From a virus, in IMG/VR virus record IMGVR_UViG_3300042517_000534, positions 1 to 39,229 of that record: a DNA stretch of 39,229 nt, one strand, 5' to 3'. Below are positions 6,286-13,181 of this stretch, piece after piece. A model generated the notes under the pieces. It was given only the letters and a program-made list of their open reading frames with translations. It ran no database searches and was not told the DNA's origin. The position numbers and the translations under genes were made by a program. The first letter of the stretch is position 1. Each line of letters starts with the position of its first letter.

Positions 6286-6728
6286 CCGTGGACGACTGGC
6301 GGGCGCGGTGTTTGCGCGCGGAGGATCGCGTTGCGGCGCTGGAGGCGCTGGGCAAACGACTGCGCTGGGAGAACATCCAGCTGCGCGACGACGTCGAGCA
6401 GCTGCTGCGGCAGGTGGAGCGGCTGGTGGACCAGTTAAATGAGACAGGAGGGAAGATGGACGAGAATCGAATGGTCGTACCCGGCGCGGATCACCCGGCC
6501 TATCGGCCAGAGCCGGAGCAAGTGCGCCTTGCGATGCCGCTGACGCCGGTCGAGGCCATGGCGCTGGTGGCGAAGTGCGCGACGGTCGCGGATGAGGCAT
6601 GGGATCGGCTGGCGGCGTACTGCCGGTCGCGGGGGTACGTGTTTCCCGACTGGGAGATGGTCGACGCCGAGGCGACGGCGGATGGGGTGACGATTGTGGT
6701 GGAGAGGAGGCGCGGCCGTGACGAATAA
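6282..6728 (+). CDS. Two-module early protein with internal in-frame start
   Basis: The 148-residue frame starts at ATG 6282 with GGAGG upstream. Residues 1-55 are a coiled coil (DRVAALEALGKRLRWENIQL and on), and residues about 59-148 are a separate module beginning MDENRMVVPG. Inside the frame AGGAGGG (6446-6452) lies three bases before ATG 6456, so a 90-residue product could be made alone. The second module (LTPVEAMALVAKCATVADEAW) looks helical with a C-terminal strand. No function is recognised. It looks like two genes joined in frame, or one gene producing two overlapping proteins. Confidence 0.68.
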   Translation: MTVDDWRARCLRAEDRVAALEALGKRLRWENIQLRDDVEQLLRQVERLVDQLNETGGKMDENRMVVPGADHPAYRPEPEQVRLAMPLTPVEAMALVAKCATVADEAWDRLAAYCRSRGYVFPDWEMVDAEATADGVTIVVERRRGRDE

Positions 6729-7038
6729 CCAGCACGCCGCACGGCTGCGGGAGATGGCAGAACGCGAAGACTTGCTAGCCAAGTCCTACGCCGAGACCGC
6801 GCCTGAAGTTTTCGCTGCGTACGAACGACGCTCCGCTGCCCTGCTCGCCGGGGCCGAGGCGCTGGAGGCCGTCGAGGTGGCGAAGGCGGCGCTGGAGACG
6901 ATAAGGGACCGCTGCCGGAGCGCTGGACAGGGCGCGGCATACGGGGAACTCAAGGATATCCGCAAGTACGTCTCGGATGACATGCGGCAATGTGACGACG
7001 TTGCAACCGCCGCCCTGGCGCGGCTGGAGGAGAAATGA
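6718..7038 (+). CDS. Small helical early protein
   Basis: GTG 6718 has AGGAGG seven bases upstream and overlaps the previous gene by 11 bp; the product is 106 residues. It is helical and charged (HAARLREMAEREDLLAKSY, then AYERRSAALLAGAEALEAVE). Such short helical proteins are common in accessory early operons of siphoviruses and I cannot assign a role. It overlaps the next gene by 4 bp. Confidence 0.65.
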   Translation: MTNNQHAARLREMAEREDLLAKSYAETAPEVFAAYERRSAALLAGAEALEAVEVAKAALETIRDRCRSAGQGAAYGELKDIRKYVSDDMRQCDDVATAALARLEEK

Positions 7039-7700
7039 GCAACGAAGAGAAGGTAAGACGACTAGAAAGGCTTGCGGCAGAAAAAACCAGCGCGGCACAG
7101 GATGCCAAATTTGTCTTTGCCGCCGAAGGATTAGTCGCTGAATTTACCGCTGACGCTGACATTCTCCGCGAGGCCGCGCAGTTGATGCGGGAGCAGGAGT
7201 CACTGATGACCGGCCCAGACTGGAAACTCATGTACGAGGCCCAGAAGCGCGACATGGCGGCGATGCGGAAGCGCATCGCCGAACTGGAGGCCGAGCGGGA
7301 CGCGGCCCGTGCCGGGGAGGCTAGGGCCGTGGAGGCGCTGGAAGCTGAGCAGCGGGCCGCGCATTGGCGAAACCTTGCGCGAATCACCGACAAGCACGAG
7401 GATGCGCTGGAAGCCGGTCGGCTGTCTGAGATCGCGCAACGATTGCGGCACGGCATTGTCCTGGTACTGACCAATAACCAACCCGCCCTCGACTGGCTCG
7501 CCCAGCGGGAGCGCGAGGCGGCGGCGCGGGAGCTTGAGGGACTGATGGAAAGCGAGTGGAAGTGGGAGGAGTTCGAGTTGAAAGCAAGCATTTATGCGCG
7601 TTTGGCCGACCTTCGGAATGAACAACCTACCGCATGTTCCGAAGCCGCCCAAGCCGCCGCCGTGGCGTGGGTGGACGAGCAGGAGGGGTGCGATGCCTGA
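7035..7700 (+). CDS. Long coiled-coil early protein
   Basis: The gene encodes 221 residues, almost entirely charged helix: EEKVRRLERLAAEKTS at the start, MAAMRKRIAELEAERDAARAG near the middle, and LAQREREAAARELEGLM later. It starts in an ATGA overlap. The composition recalls Ead/Ea22-like accessory proteins of lambdoid phages, which are modular coil proteins of unknown function, but I see no diagnostic motif. It is not likely to be structural, because it sits in the early operon. Confidence 0.7.
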   Translation: MSNEEKVRRLERLAAEKTSAAQDAKFVFAAEGLVAEFTADADILREAAQLMREQESLMTGPDWKLMYEAQKRDMAAMRKRIAELEAERDAARAGEARAVEALEAEQRAAHWRNLARITDKHEDALEAGRLSEIAQRLRHGIVLVLTNNQPALDWLAQREREAAARELEGLMESEWKWEEFELKASIYARLADLRNEQPTACSEAAQAAAVAWVDEQEGCDA

Positions 7701-7818
7701 CGACCGCCACACCGCCGCCGACCGCGACGATCTGGCGCGGGAGCAGCGCCGGGAGCGTAGAGAACGAGAGGAGTATCTGACCGAAGAAAGGGAGACTTAT
7801 GGAACAACAGAAAGTTGA
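7693..7818 (+). CDS. Very small charged protein (41 residues)
   Basis: ATG 7693 has AGGAGGGG five bases upstream, which is one of the best ribosome binding sites in the window, and the frame overlaps the previous stop by 8 bp and the next start by 20 bp. The product is 41 residues, nearly all charged (DRDDLAREQRRERREREEY). The strong site and packing into the operon argue for translation; a longer version starting at 7594 would lie over the previous gene and has no support. Function unknown. Confidence 0.58.
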   Translation: MPDDRHTAADRDDLAREQRRERREREEYLTEERETYGTTES

Positions 7819-8266
7819 TTTGGACGCGCTGGAAGCGGCGCTGGCGAGGGCTACGCCGGGAGAGTGGACCGTAGAGATGGACGGGCCGGACGATGACGAC
7901 TCGCCATGTGACGTCGTCATCCCGGAGATCAACCGCATTCTGCACAGCACCGAGTGGGCAGACCCGGAAGACTTCGAGCAGGACGTCGCCAACGCCGAGG
8001 CCATCGTTGCCGCCCACAACGCCCTCCCCGCCCTCATCGCCGAGTTGCGGCAACTCCGGGCGCGGATAACGCCGGAGGTGATCGGGGAAAAGCACCGGGA
8101 CGGGAACTGGTGGCTGGTGTGGGGTGGCGACATGGATAAGTGGGTGATTGCGCACCATGACGAATTGATGTGGCAGTGGTATCGCGATTGCGGGCTGAGC
8201 GTCAACCCCACCCACGCCCTGCCGATGCCGCCCGCGCCGGAGCCACCGGCGCCGAGGGGGGAGTAG
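7799..8266 (+). CDS. Ead/Ea22-like accessory protein
   Basis: The 155-residue product begins with a short helix and the motif ATPGEWTVE (about 18-26), followed by an acidic segment and then ANAEAIVAAHNALPALIAELRQL (about 64-86). The A-T-P-G-x-W and N-A-x-x-I-x-x-x-x-N-x-x-P-x-L-I-x-E-L pattern recurs in phage accessory proteins of the Ead/Ea22 group. The C-terminal part (NWWLVWGGDMDKWVIAHHDE) is Trp rich, and the tail is Pro rich. GGGAG lies five bases before the ATG. Role unknown. Confidence 0.68.
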   Translation: MEQQKVDLDALEAALARATPGEWTVEMDGPDDDDSPCDVVIPEINRILHSTEWADPEDFEQDVANAEAIVAAHNALPALIAELRQLRARITPEVIGEKHRDGNWWLVWGGDMDKWVIAHHDELMWQWYRDCGLSVNPTHALPMPPAPEPPAPRGE

Positions 8267-8880
8267 TGAGCGCGAAATCAACGATCTGCCTTAAATGCGG
8301 CGGCGAGCGCGACATGACCTTGGCCCATGCGTGGTGTCGGCCATGCTGGCGCCTTGAGAACCGAGAGCGCCGGCGCATCAAGCGCGGCACGCCGGAATCT
8401 GCCTACCGGCCCGAGCGGTGCGACCCGGCGCCGCGCAAATACCCGATGGGCCAGTGCTCGCACTGCGGGGTCGCGGTCGTCCAGGACGGCAAGTGCGCGC
8501 CGTGCCTAGCTGCCTACCGCCGAGAGTGGGAAGCGAAGCGCCGCGCCAAGAATAAGGCGGCGGCAGGGCCGAAGCTGTGCCGTACCACCGGGTGCGGCCA
8601 GCGGACGAGGACGCCGAGTAGCAAACTGTGCGCGGTGTGCTACGGGCACGCGCAGATTGCCAAGGTGACGAAGGCCACCAAGGCGCGATTGACCAAGGCG
8701 GCGGCGCATAAGCAGATGGCGCGGCCCGCGCCGCCCGCTGGTCGTCGGTGGCCGGAGGTGGCGGTTGTCGAGGCGCGGGACATCGTCATCGGACCGGCGG
8801 CCATCGAGGTCGTCCAGCCGGTGGACATCCGCGGGCATAAGGTGACGCGGGTTCCGGCGGCGGGGGAGTGGGGGCGGTGA
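8266..8880 (+). CDS. Cysteine-rich protein with three zinc-ribbon-like units
   Basis: GTG 8266 overlaps the previous TAG; the product is 204 residues. Cysteine pairs occur as C8/C11 with C24/C27, C64/C67 with C77/C80, and C105/C110 with C122/C125, three four-cysteine sets each fitting a zinc ribbon or knuckle. Basic segments lie between them (RERRRIKRG, EWEAKRRAKNKAA), followed by a Lys/Thr-rich stretch (KVTKATKARLTKAAAHKQ) and a strand-rich C-terminus. The layout suggests nucleic-acid binding, perhaps a transcription or translation modifier. No named family is recognised. It overlaps the methyltransferase start in GTGA. Confidence 0.72.
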   Translation: MSAKSTICLKCGGERDMTLAHAWCRPCWRLENRERRRIKRGTPESAYRPERCDPAPRKYPMGQCSHCGVAVVQDGKCAPCLAAYRREWEAKRRAKNKAAAGPKLCRTTGCGQRTRTPSSKLCAVCYGHAQIAKVTKATKARLTKAAAHKQMARPAPPAGRRWPEVAVVEARDIVIGPAAIEVVQPVDIRGHKVTRVPAAGEWGR

Positions 8881-9944
8881 ACCTTTACAACGAAATCGAC
8901 CCCTACGCCGCCCAGTGGCTCCGCAACCTGATCAATGCCGGGGAAATACCGCCCGGCGACGTGAACGAAACCCCAATCGAGGAACTGAATGCAGACGACC
9001 TTGTTCGATACACCCAATGCCACTTCTTTGCCGGAATCGGAGGCTGGCCGCTTGCCCTACGTCTCGCCGGATGGCCCGACGATGAGCCAGTCTGGACCGG
9101 CAGTTGCCCCTGCCAGCCATTCTCCGTCGCCGGGAAGGGCCTCGGCGAAGACGACCCGCGCCACCTCTGGCCTGCGTTTCGGAAACTCATCGCCAAGTGC
9201 CGCCCTAACGTCATCTTTGGTGAGCAGGTTGCGGGAGCGGCTGGATTGCGATGGCTCTCTGGAGTACAAGCTGACGTGGAGGAAGATTCGTACCGATTGG
9301 GGTTTGCGGAGCTTTGCGCTGCGGGCGTCGGCGCGCCCCATATCCGGCAACGATTGTTCTGGGTGGCCGACAGCCCGGAGCGAGGACGCGGAAAGCAGTG
9401 GGGCGCAAATCAGTCGAGGAGTGGCGGATACTCTAACGGCGGTCGCGAGGCTGGCGGGCTGGGTTTCCACCACGGCAACGGACGGGACGCGCGGGAGCCT
9501 GCCGCCGCGTTCGCACGATACGGGAGTCCCGCTGGATCAGATGGCGGCGCTGGCTGGCTGGGCAACGCCCAACGTGCCAAACGGCGGCCGATCAATCAGC
9601 CACGCAAAAAGGAAGGGCGCGACGGCCTATCACAACGGGAAGAAAGTCCAGATTGGACTGGAGGCGCAGGCACGCATGGCGAACTTGAACGATCAGGCGG
9701 CGCTACTGGTTTCTGGTCCGACTTCGACATCCTCAACTGCCTCGACGGAAAAGCGCGGCGCACTCAATCCGGACTTCAGCCGCTGGCTCATGGGGTATCC
9801 GGTCGAGTGGCTATTCGCCGCGCCGGTCAAGAGCACTGGTACTCGCGGACGGGAACGCTCCGCGGATTCGGTAACGCCATTGTGCCCCAAGTGGCGACGG
9901 AGTTTATTCGGGCTTACATGGAGGTGACCAAGTGCCCACGATAG
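8877..9944 (+). CDS. DNA (cytosine-5) methyltransferase
   Basis: GTG 8877 overlaps the previous stop and follows a GGGGGAG stretch, giving 355 residues. The C5-methyltransferase motifs appear in order: motif I FFAGIGGW (50-57), motif IV SCPCQPFS with catalytic C79, a motif VI equivalent FGEQVA (114-119), motif VIII HIRQRLFWVA (155-164), and motif X GFGNAIVPQVA (331-340). The target-recognition region (about 165-300) is low in complexity and Gly/Arg rich, which is also seen in related phage enzymes. The enzyme probably methylates phage DNA to evade host restriction. Most of the gene is also coding in another frame (8989-9927). Confidence 0.9.
   Translation: MNLYNEIDPYAAQWLRNLINAGEIPPGDVNETPIEELNADDLVRYTQCHFFAGIGGWPLALRLAGWPDDEPVWTGSCPCQPFSVAGKGLGEDDPRHLWPAFRKLIAKCRPNVIFGEQVAGAAGLRWLSGVQADVEEDSYRLGFAELCAAGVGAPHIRQRLFWVADSPERGRGKQWGANQSRSGGYSNGGREAGGLGFHHGNGRDAREPAAAFARYGSPAGSDGGAGWLGNAQRAKRRPINQPRKKEGRDGLSQREESPDWTGGAGTHGELERSGGATGFWSDFDILNCLDGKARRTQSGLQPLAHGVSGRVAIRRAGQEHWYSRTGTLRGFGNAIVPQVATEFIRAYMEVTKCPR
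8989..9927 (+). CDS. Gene nested in the C5 methyltransferase (+1 frame)
   Basis: A 312-codon frame lies wholly inside the methyltransferase gene. ATG 8989 has its own GAGGA five bases upstream. The product is not random in look: DGSLEYKLTW (88-97), SGWPTARSEDAES (124-136), three spaced G-W-x-T/S units (125, 157, 190), HDTGVPLDQMAALAGWATPN, and LNPDFSRWLMGYPVEW (259-274). I know this pattern (repeated GW-x-TP-x-x-x-D and LNP-x-x-SRWLMG-P-x-EW) from phage proteins encoded at the same kind of locus. The DNA of the methyltransferase motif WVADS reads GWPTA here. Function unknown; perhaps target recognition or modulation of the methyltransferase. Confidence 0.72.
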   Translation: MQTTLFDTPNATSLPESEAGRLPYVSPDGPTMSQSGPAVAPASHSPSPGRASAKTTRATSGLRFGNSSPSAALTSSLVSRLRERLDCDGSLEYKLTWRKIRTDWGLRSFALRASARPISGNDCSGWPTARSEDAESSGAQISRGVADTLTAVARLAGWVSTTATDGTRGSLPPRSHDTGVPLDQMAALAGWATPNVPNGGRSISHAKRKGATAYHNGKKVQIGLEAQARMANLNDQAALLVSGPTSTSSTASTEKRGALNPDFSRWLMGYPVEWLFAAPVKSTGTRGRERSADSVTPLCPKWRRSLFGLTWR

Positions 9945-10038
9945 CTTTGCCCGCGCCGAGCAACTGCGCTGCGCGGCGCTCTACCCGGACCCCGGCGCAT
10001 GGCTGGGGTGTCATGATTATTTTGCAGAGGAGTATTTA

Positions 10039-12291
10039 ATGGAGATGGAGAAGATGGAGAAACACAAGGATTTAGGCGAGGATTACGACAAGTATTTGAG
10101 CAGCAAGCAGGTTGTTGCTCCAGTGGCTGGATTTCATGTCGAGGACATTAACCCAGCCATGCACCTACATCAGCCGGTTATAACAAAATGGGCCATTAGG
10201 AAAGGTAGGAGCGCAATCTTTGCAGGGACCGGCATGGGCAAGACCTTTATGGAACTGGAGTGGGCTCGACACGTTTCAGTGAAGGCTGGCAATGTCCTGA
10301 TCCTTGCTCCTCTGGTAGTCGGTGCTCAGACCAAAAAAGAGGCTGACAAGTTCGGGATCGCTGGCGTAGAGCACGTCCATTCGCCGACTGATGCGCCGAT
10401 TCAGGTGACAAACTACGAGAAGTTGCACCGGTTTAACCCGAAAGATTATGCGGGGATCGTGCTGGACGAGTCAAGCATACTCAAGGGTTTTGACGGAAAG
10501 TTCAGAAAGGCAGTGACGGAGTTTTCATCCGTCATTCCCTATCGGCTTTGCGCGTCGGCCACGCCCGCGCCAAACGACTACATGGAACTGGGGAACCATG
10601 CGGAGTACCTAGGCGTCATGACTTGCGCGGAAATGCTTGCGATGTTCTTTACGCACGACGGAGCCGACACATCAAAATGGAGACTGAAGAAGCACGCAGA
10701 GCCTGTTTTCTGGAAGTGGGTATGCTCGTGGGCTGTGGCGATCAGGAAGCCATCGGACCTTGGATTTGACGATGGGCCGTACTCTCTGCCACCGCTTAGC
10801 ATTAACCAAGTCACAGTGCAAAGTGGCGTCGTTCAGGAAGGGCTACTCTTCCAGGTAGAGGCTGATTCTCTGCAAGAGCGCCAGCAGGCAAGAAAGCTGA
10901 CCATAGACCAGCGGGTTGCGGAGTGCGCTAAATACGCGAATGGCAATTCGGATCAGTGGGTCATATGGTGCGGGCGAAACGAAGAAAGCTCCAAGCTGGC
11001 CGCGTCCATTGACGGAGCCATTGAGGTCACTGGATCGCAACCAGAGGAACAAAAGGAAGTCAATCTTCTGAAGTTCGTCAATGGCCATGCTCGGGTTTTG
11101 GTCACGAAGCCGGAGATAGCTGGATTCGGCCTAAATCTTCAGTTTTGCCATAAGGTTGCGTTCGTCGGGCTATCTGATTCTTTCGAGCAGTACTATCAGG
11201 CCGTCCGCAGGTGTTGGCGGTTTGGTCAGAAGAAAGCAGTAGACGTATACGTCATAACGGCAGACATAGAAGGCGCTGTCGTAAGGAATATCCAACGAAA
11301 GGAAAATGACTCAGAACGAATGATGGAGGGAATGGTAATGCACATGGCGGAGGAGATGAAGAAAGAGGTATTTTCGAGCGTCATCCAGAAGACTGAATAC
11401 GCAGAAGCCGAGCAACGCGGGTCATCGTGGACGGCATTGATGGGGGATTGCGTCTCCCATGTTTCAAAAATGCCCGATAACTACATCGGCTACTCTATTT
11501 TCTCTCCGCCGTTTGCATCTTTGTACACCTACAGCAACAGCGACCGCGACATGGGCAACTGCAAAAACTATGAACAGTTCGAGCAGCATTTCAAGTTTCT
11601 CATTCCGCAACTATTCCGCGTTTTGATGCCCGGAAGGGTGCTTTCTTTTCACTGCATGAATCTGCCGTTTTCTAAGGAACGAGACGGCTTCATTGGGATT
11701 CGCGACTTTCGGGGGCAGATGATTCAGTGGTTTCAGGATTGCGGGTTTATCTTTCACTCAGAGGTGTGCATATGGAAAGACCCAGTGACCGCCATGCAGC
11801 GAACTAAGGCGATTGGCCTACTGTACAAACAACTACGCAAAGATTCGGCGATGAGTAGGCAGGGAATACCAGACTATCTGGTTACCATGCGGAAACCGGG
11901 CGTCAACGCTCAGCCGGTGACCAAGACTCACGAGTCGTTCCCTGTTGATTTATGGCAGCGCTACGCTTCTCCGGTGTGGATGGACATTGAGCAGTCGAAG
12001 ACGCTGAATCGAGACGGCGCGAAAGAGGAGAACGACGAGCGGCACATCTGCCCGCTGCAGCTCGACGTCATTGAGCGAGGCGTAAGGCTTTGGTCGAATC
12101 CAGGCGACGTGGTGCTTTCGCCGTTCATGGGCATCGGAAGCGAGGGATACGTTTCAATTAAAGAAGGGAGGAGGTTTGTCGGCGTGGAGCTAAAGCCGAG
12201 CTACTTCGAGTTGGCTTGCCGGAACCTGAAACAGGCCGAGCATGATGGGAAAGCCCAGATTGACATGTTCGCGGAGGCCGCCAATGACTAA
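10039..12291 (+). CDS. SNF2-like helicase fused to a beta-class DNA methyltransferase
   Basis: The 750-residue protein has an N-terminal superfamily 2 ATPase: GTGMGKT (63-69), VLDES (141-145), SATPAPND (173-180) and QAVRRCWRFGQ (387-397, motif VI). The C-terminal part is an amino-methyltransferase: FSPPF (488-492, motif IV), then HICPLQ (669-674) and SPFMGIGSEG (694-703, motif I). Motif IV before I is the beta order of N6-adenine/N4-cytosine enzymes; SPPF is frequent in m4C enzymes. No nuclease domain is visible. GAGGAG lies six bases before the ATG. It is clearly A+T richer than its neighbours (one 60-base line at 11281 has 40% G+C; one at 12661 has 68%), suggesting recent acquisition. A DarB-like anti-restriction role is one possibility. 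Confidence 0.88.
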   Translation: MEMEKMEKHKDLGEDYDKYLSSKQVVAPVAGFHVEDINPAMHLHQPVITKWAIRKGRSAIFAGTGMGKTFMELEWARHVSVKAGNVLILAPLVVGAQTKKEADKFGIAGVEHVHSPTDAPIQVTNYEKLHRFNPKDYAGIVLDESSILKGFDGKFRKAVTEFSSVIPYRLCASATPAPNDYMELGNHAEYLGVMTCAEMLAMFFTHDGADTSKWRLKKHAEPVFWKWVCSWAVAIRKPSDLGFDDGPYSLPPLSINQVTVQSGVVQEGLLFQVEADSLQERQQARKLTIDQRVAECAKYANGNSDQWVIWCGRNEESSKLAASIDGAIEVTGSQPEEQKEVNLLKFVNGHARVLVTKPEIAGFGLNLQFCHKVAFVGLSDSFEQYYQAVRRCWRFGQKKAVDVYVITADIEGAVVRNIQRKENDSERMMEGMVMHMAEEMKKEVFSSVIQKTEYAEAEQRGSSWTALMGDCVSHVSKMPDNYIGYSIFSPPFASLYTYSNSDRDMGNCKNYEQFEQHFKFLIPQLFRVLMPGRVLSFHCMNLPFSKERDGFIGIRDFRGQMIQWFQDCGFIFHSEVCIWKDPVTAMQRTKAIGLLYKQLRKDSAMSRQGIPDYLVTMRKPGVNAQPVTKTHESFPVDLWQRYASPVWMDIEQSKTLNRDGAKEENDERHICPLQLDVIERGVRLWSNPGDVVLSPFMGIGSEGYVSIKEGRRFVGVELKPSYFELACRNLKQAEHDGKAQIDMFAEAAND

Positions 12292-12601
12292 CGAACTCGA
12301 AGATTCAAAGCGCGATTCTGCGCGACTGACCTGGCTGATTGCCGAGGCGCTCGAAGGCCGGCATCACCTGGCGCGGGCTGGCGTCGACCAGCACAGCATT
12401 CGGGCGTTTGTGGATTACCACATGGCGCCGGCCAACGTCGACGCCGAGCGGGCGCGGTGGTGCGAGGAGAATGCGGCGACTGTTGAATGGCGAAACGCAC
12501 GATGGGTGTGCTATTACAAGCGCTCAGACGGGCGAGCATTTACGTGGCACGACGAAGACCGCGACACCGCCATCGACAAAGCGCGGGGGGTGGTGAAATG
12601 A
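12284..12601 (+). CDS. Small early protein, unknown function
   Basis: ATG 12284 overlaps the previous stop and has GGAGG seven bases upstream, giving 105 residues. The N-terminal part is helical (SARLTWLIAEALEGRHH), and the second half is Trp/Tyr rich (VEWRNARWVCYYKRSDGRAFTWHDEDRDTAID), suggesting a small beta fold. G+C returns to the phage norm here. No family is recognised. Confidence 0.65.
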   Translation: MTNELEDSKRDSARLTWLIAEALEGRHHLARAGVDQHSIRAFVDYHMAPANVDAERARWCEENAATVEWRNARWVCYYKRSDGRAFTWHDEDRDTAIDKARGVVK

Positions 12602-12861
12602 GCATCTACATTCGTCGCAAAACAACCGCCCAGGTGCTGGGCGACCGTGCCGAGCACGAGATCACTGAGGACTACCTGCAGCGCCGCATGGCGGAGCAGC
12701 GCGAGGGCATCATGGCGGCCATGGTGCGGGCGCAGGGCTGGCGCATGGACTGGTCGCCGCAGGCGTTGAACCGGCTGCGCGAGCACGTCCGCGAGGTGGA
12801 CTGGCGCGTGGAGGTGCTGCACGAGCTGACGGCAAAACTGGTGCGCTTACAGCGTGGTTGA
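12598..12861 (+). CDS. Small basic helical protein
   Basis: The gene encodes 87 residues starting in an ATGA overlap after a GGGGGGTGG stretch. It is helical with many Arg and Trp residues (EHEITEDYLQRRMAEQREG, MVRAQGWRMDWSPQALNRLREHVREVDWRVE). The regular charge pattern suggests a coiled or nucleic-acid-binding helix. Unknown function. Confidence 0.62.
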   Translation: MSIYIRRKTTAQVLGDRAEHEITEDYLQRRMAEQREGIMAAMVRAQGWRMDWSPQALNRLREHVREVDWRVEVLHELTAKLVRLQRG

Positions 12862-12998
12862 AAGTGCTTGACCTATCCGTTTGGGTCGTAGCAACATTGG
12901 GGTGCGGCTAGCTACCGCCAGCAGTCATGCTGTTTCCCTGTATCCGGGGCGCGTGTTGAGCGTGCTCCGGTTTAACGCAGGGAAGCAAAGGGAAATAC
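12862..12998 (+). promoter_or_regulatory. Gap with a possible promoter before the replication genes
   Basis: TTGACC (12868-12873) resembles a -35 box but the hexamer 17 bases on (GCAACA) is a poor -10. The gap otherwise holds no convincing gene. It is the only break of this size between bet and the primase gene, so a promoter for the replication genes may lie here. Confidence 0.3.
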
Positions 12999-13181
12999 AT
13001 GAAGAGTCAATGGAAAAGGCCCGCTGCGGCCAAAGAGAAACTGTCTCCGCTTGTTGCGGTAGAGCGGTTTGACCGCATGAACCGAGAGGCGGCGCGCATT
13101 GTGCTGTGCGAGCCGGGCAAGTACCCGGTGGGGAGCGCCATGCACACTTGGGCGGCCATGGTGTGGGGTAAGCCGAGATGA
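12999..13181 (+). CDS. Small basic protein (60 residues)
   Basis: ATG 12999 follows AAGGGAAAT with good spacing. The 60-residue product (VAVERFDRMNREAARIVL, then YPVGSAMHTWAAMV) has a short helical core with a Lys-rich N-terminus. It overlaps the next gene by 4 bp (ATGA). The size and the FDRMNREAARIVL segment are reminiscent of small proteins beside phage replication genes, but no function can be assigned. Confidence 0.65.
   Translation: MKSQWKRPAAAKEKLSPLVAVERFDRMNREAARIVLCEPGKYPVGSAMHTWAAMVWGKPR

Noticed and set aside
9932-10039. 35-codon frame from GTG 9932 ending in TAATG with the helicase-methyltransferase
   Set aside because: Its GGAGGTGA is plausible, but the product is basic and low in pattern, and another frame over the same DNA looks more protein-like.
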